Source: Stagonosporopsis chrysanthemi (taxonomy: Eukaryota; Ascomycota; Dothideomycetes; Pleosporales; Didymellaceae). From it: a stretch of 60,575 nt of DNA. The translations under genes were made by a program, and so were the position numbers. The notes below the pieces were generated by a model, which saw nothing but the letters and a program-made list of their open reading frames with translations, made no database searches and was not told the origin of the DNA. Location of the stretch: the NCBI GenBank assembly GCA_022560025.1, contig JAFISE010000183.1, positions 1 to 60,575 of the forward strand. The letters run 5' to 3'. Positions 57,501-60,575 of this stretch are shown one piece after another; the stretch's first letter is position 1; every line of letters begins with the position of its first letter.

Positions 57501-60498
57501 TTAAATATTATCTGCTAAAATATACACAACTATAAAAAGATATAAAAGCTAAGGAAAAACTTAATACCTGTATAATAAAGGTAGGCTAGAGCTGCAAATA
57601 AAAAGACTGCAAAGACTCTGTCTATCTTACTATACACAGTGTTGCAGCTTATATAAGTTAGTATATAGCTCTTAATATATTAAGATACTGCTAAGATAAT
57701 TATAGGTATATATCTGTAAGCAGGTTTAAGCTAGAACACTACTTAGCTATATACTATAAGACGTTTATAATAAGTATAATTCTAACAAGAGCTAACTTTT
57801 ATTTTTAATACAGAATCTAGAAGTACAGCTAGCTAGATTAGGTTCTGTATAAATACTACTACACTAGAGATCTTAGTATTATATATAGACTAATTATAAT
57901 TAATAGAATTCTTGCTGCTTTACAGTGTTGCTTTTTTTATATAGCAAAGAGTATTTTTACATAAATAGAAAGCTATTCTTATTACTTAGAGTATATTAAA
58001 AGCTATGTTTAAAAAGATATTAATTGTAAAGGCTTAGTCTAATATTCTTATTACAGCTGCAAGGGAATAAAAATAGAAATATAAGACTTTAGTTTGTATT
58101 TAAAATATATATATAGTATAAAACTTTAGAAACAATAGCTTTGTAAATTCTATATAAAACATGCCTTTACTTATATAAGTTTATAGAAGCAGGTTATATT
58201 AAGTAATACGTAATAAGTTATATAATGCCTATAATTATTACGTAATTATACTCTTAGCTAAAATCTTTACCTTATAAAATGTTTAGAGAAAAGAAGTAAC
58301 TTACTATAGGACCTAATTTACTTGCTCTTAAATATAGCACTGTTTACAGTTTCTAGACGCTAAACACAGTCTTATATACTAACGTTGCAATTGCTTTATA
58401 AGATATAGTGTTACTAATTACTACTTTCTATAAACTATAAACAGGTATCTAACCTATATATACTAACTAATCTATAATATTCTTATAGTATATCTAATTA
58501 TATTTATATATTAGCTACTGCTTGTTGTATTTCTTTCTTAGAGTTAGCGCAACAGCTAGCAATATACTGTAACGCAACTAATTTATAATATAAGCTAAAT
58601 TCTTCTTCTTTATATATAGAAAACCTAGCTCTTTTATTACTTTTTTAACCTTATTATCTCTACTTAGCAATATATTACAGAATAGAGTTGCAGACGCAAC
58701 TAAGCACTTATAACGTATTAAGCAGACACTATATATTATAAAGTATACAAGGTACAAACTATAGTTATACTCTTAGAACAAGCGTCTATTAGTTAGAGAT
58801 AGTAAAAAAGCTGCCTAGAGCACGTTTTGTAGTACTTACGCTTAGGTAATCTTAGGTAAGCTATTGCCTCTTAAAGATACTAGCAATTAAAGTAAAGCAA
58901 TTTCTACTTAGGTAATAAGCAAAGAGCCTACTCTGTAGCTGCAACTAGTTCTACTAAAAGATAAAAAGATTTCTGTACTCTTTTTTAAGTAAAAAGGCTT
59001 ATCTGTCTCTAAGACTACCTTGCTATTAAAGACTACTGCAAGCTTTAAAAACTTAGAGTATATTAAAGTATAATACTTAGAGCTTATTAAAAGATTACTT
59101 ACAGCAGCCTGTTACTCTTAAGATAAGACTGTCTCTTGTACTAACTATATTAAGCTTTATTAGTCTTTACTTTACAAACATTATAATCTATTACTAGCTT
59201 TATAATACCTTAGTATATCTTTAGTAGTATATTAGATACTGTTTAAATATTATCTACTATACTAAATATAGTCCTTAGGAATACAGCCCCTGCTCTTGTT
59301 ACTGCAAAGCTAGATTAGTGCCTAGGATATTTAATAATTCTAAGAAGTTTGCAAGCATATACTTAAGTTTATTACTATAGTATATAAGCTACTTATACTT
59401 CTCTATAAGACTGTTTCTAGGTTTAAGGATACCTAGGCTCTCTATCTTAGCTACCTAAGTTGCTATTGTGTTGACTTAGAAAAAGACAATTTAAACACTT
59501 AAGAGCATTAGTATATTATAGTACAAACATAGTATATACAATTATTTAAATCTAGTACGCTTCTTAGCAAGATCTATTATTATCTAGCTATAATACAGTG
59601 CTTAGACTCTACTGTGCAGTTGTTCTATCTTGCACAGTCTAGTATAGCGTTTAAACAGCTAGTTATTAGTTAAAACAATCTTATATAGATATTCTACTAC
59701 ACTACCTTAGCTTTAATTATATAGTACTGCTCTTTAAGCAAGACTAACTTTATTTTACTCTATTAGTATATTTTAAGAGTATTAACAGAGTATCTAATAT
59801 ATATAATAGAAAGATTTAGCATATTATTTCTTTAAATTAAGAAACTACGCTGTAACTTTAAACAAACGCTAAAGGTTAATATATATTATAGAGATAAAAG
59901 CAGGCAAAAATTATTTATATATATAGCTATTATTAATATTGCTGCCTATTTTAAATACAGAGCTAAGAGCTTAGTATTAAAAAAGAGTTTCTCTTAGCAC
60001 ACAACTTGCAAACGTTTGTACAGCCTTTATGCACTTACTGTATTAGAACCTTTGTCTCTAGATACAAAGACCTTTATTTAATCTTCTCTATAGTTAAGCT
60101 ATTCTAATAATGTTAATACTGTATTTAACTTTTTATATCTAAATCTTGTCTTTAGACAATGCTTTACTATAACAATATAGACGTTGTTAATCTTACTTTA
60201 CTAAGAAGTGTTAATTTATATAGATACTTACATACATATTATAGCAATATTTCTTAATACTCTAGCTAGGACAATGTACACTTTGTGCTTGCTTAGCAAT
60301 GCTCTTTAGCCTATCTTTATTAAGTATCTTAACAGCAAGGTTATAACACAGAGTTAAAGGCTAGCTCTAACCTAACTTTATAATCTTATTGCGCAACTGT
60401 TATTTCCTAGCAATTAAAGATTGTTACTACTACCTAAAGATTGTATAATGCGCAGTTTAAGCTAGACTATAGGACACTTCTCTAAGTTATAGTTTAAC
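48600..60498. other. Second AT-rich, RIP-type gene desert
   Basis: Almost 12 kb of TpA-dominated sequence with no reading frame worth calling on either strand, like the left desert. Residual C is mostly in CpT and CpC contexts. By analogy this is a RIP-mutated transposon array, but no element family can still be recognised by eye. Confidence 0.8.

Positions 60499-60575
<77 letters not shown>
60499..60575. repeat. TAA/AAT triplet microsatellite at window end
   Basis: An uninterrupted (TAA)n run fills about the last 75 bp and reaches the edge. It may continue beyond, and assemblies often end in such runs. It is not the TTAGGG-type fungal telomere repeat. Confidence 0.95.

Noticed and set aside
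1..60575. DUF3435 tyrosine-recombinase captain expected for a Starship
   Set aside because: No frame or decayed stretch showed recognisable DUF3435 sequence; the cargo-like genes alone do not prove a Starship.
60499..60575. Telomere at the right end
   Set aside because: The repeat is TAA/AAT, not TTAGGG/CCCTAA.

Overview
The window looks like a filamentous ascomycete chromosome segment, most likely a Dothideomycete. The evidence is short introns of 38-53 nt with GT...AG ends, HET/NACHT/NB-ARC immune-type genes, a patatin-like phospholipase, a DUF3723 gene, a Fot1/pogo transposase, and very AT/TpA-rich gene deserts. The decay pattern (CAG/CAA and TGG turned into TAG/TAA) is what repeat-induced point mutation (RIP, CpA to TpA) leaves. 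No species can be named from the sequence alone.

Layout. 1-3658 is a Ty3/gypsy LTR retrotransposon on the minus strand, RIP-damaged and running off the left edge, with a probable LTR at about 3162-3658. 3659-13600 is an AT-rich desert without usable reading frames. 13712-15757 is a stop-riddled relic of an Est1-type DNA/RNA-binding domain gene. 16000-43550 is a gene island of normal composition. 43890-48000 holds further relics with RIP-type stops. 48600-60575 is a second AT-rich desert ending in a TAA/AAT triplet microsatellite.

The island carries, in order: a small ORF (17680); a TM-tail pseudogene fragment (18.2-18.6 kb); two unrecognised, probably nuclear genes arranged tail to tail (18816-19821 plus, 19893-22181 minus); a secreted GPI-type cupredoxin-like protein (22624-23394); a HET-NB-ARC-TPR NLR (25961-28459 minus); an intact DD35D Fot1/pogo transposase (29513-31201); a NACHT-ankyrin NLR (31927-34961, one intron); a RING-patatin phospholipase of five exons (36269-39380 minus); a divergently transcribed DUF3723 gene (39622-42715) with one in-frame RIP-type stop; and a small two-exon orphan (43142-43524).

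The most unusual structure is at 28903-35747. About 0.65-0.7 kb of the pogo element's 5' end, including its terminal inverted repeat and a flanking TA, is found again in inverted orientation beyond the NACHT-ankyrin gene. Transposase plus NLR therefore lie between matching inverted termini, and I see no separate 3' terminus after the transposase. This could be an NLR-carrying cut-and-paste element, or a chance pairing of two copies. More broadly, NLRs, a patatin-like phospholipase and DUF3723 together are a known accessory set of fungal Starship giant transposons, but no DUF3435 captain is visible here.
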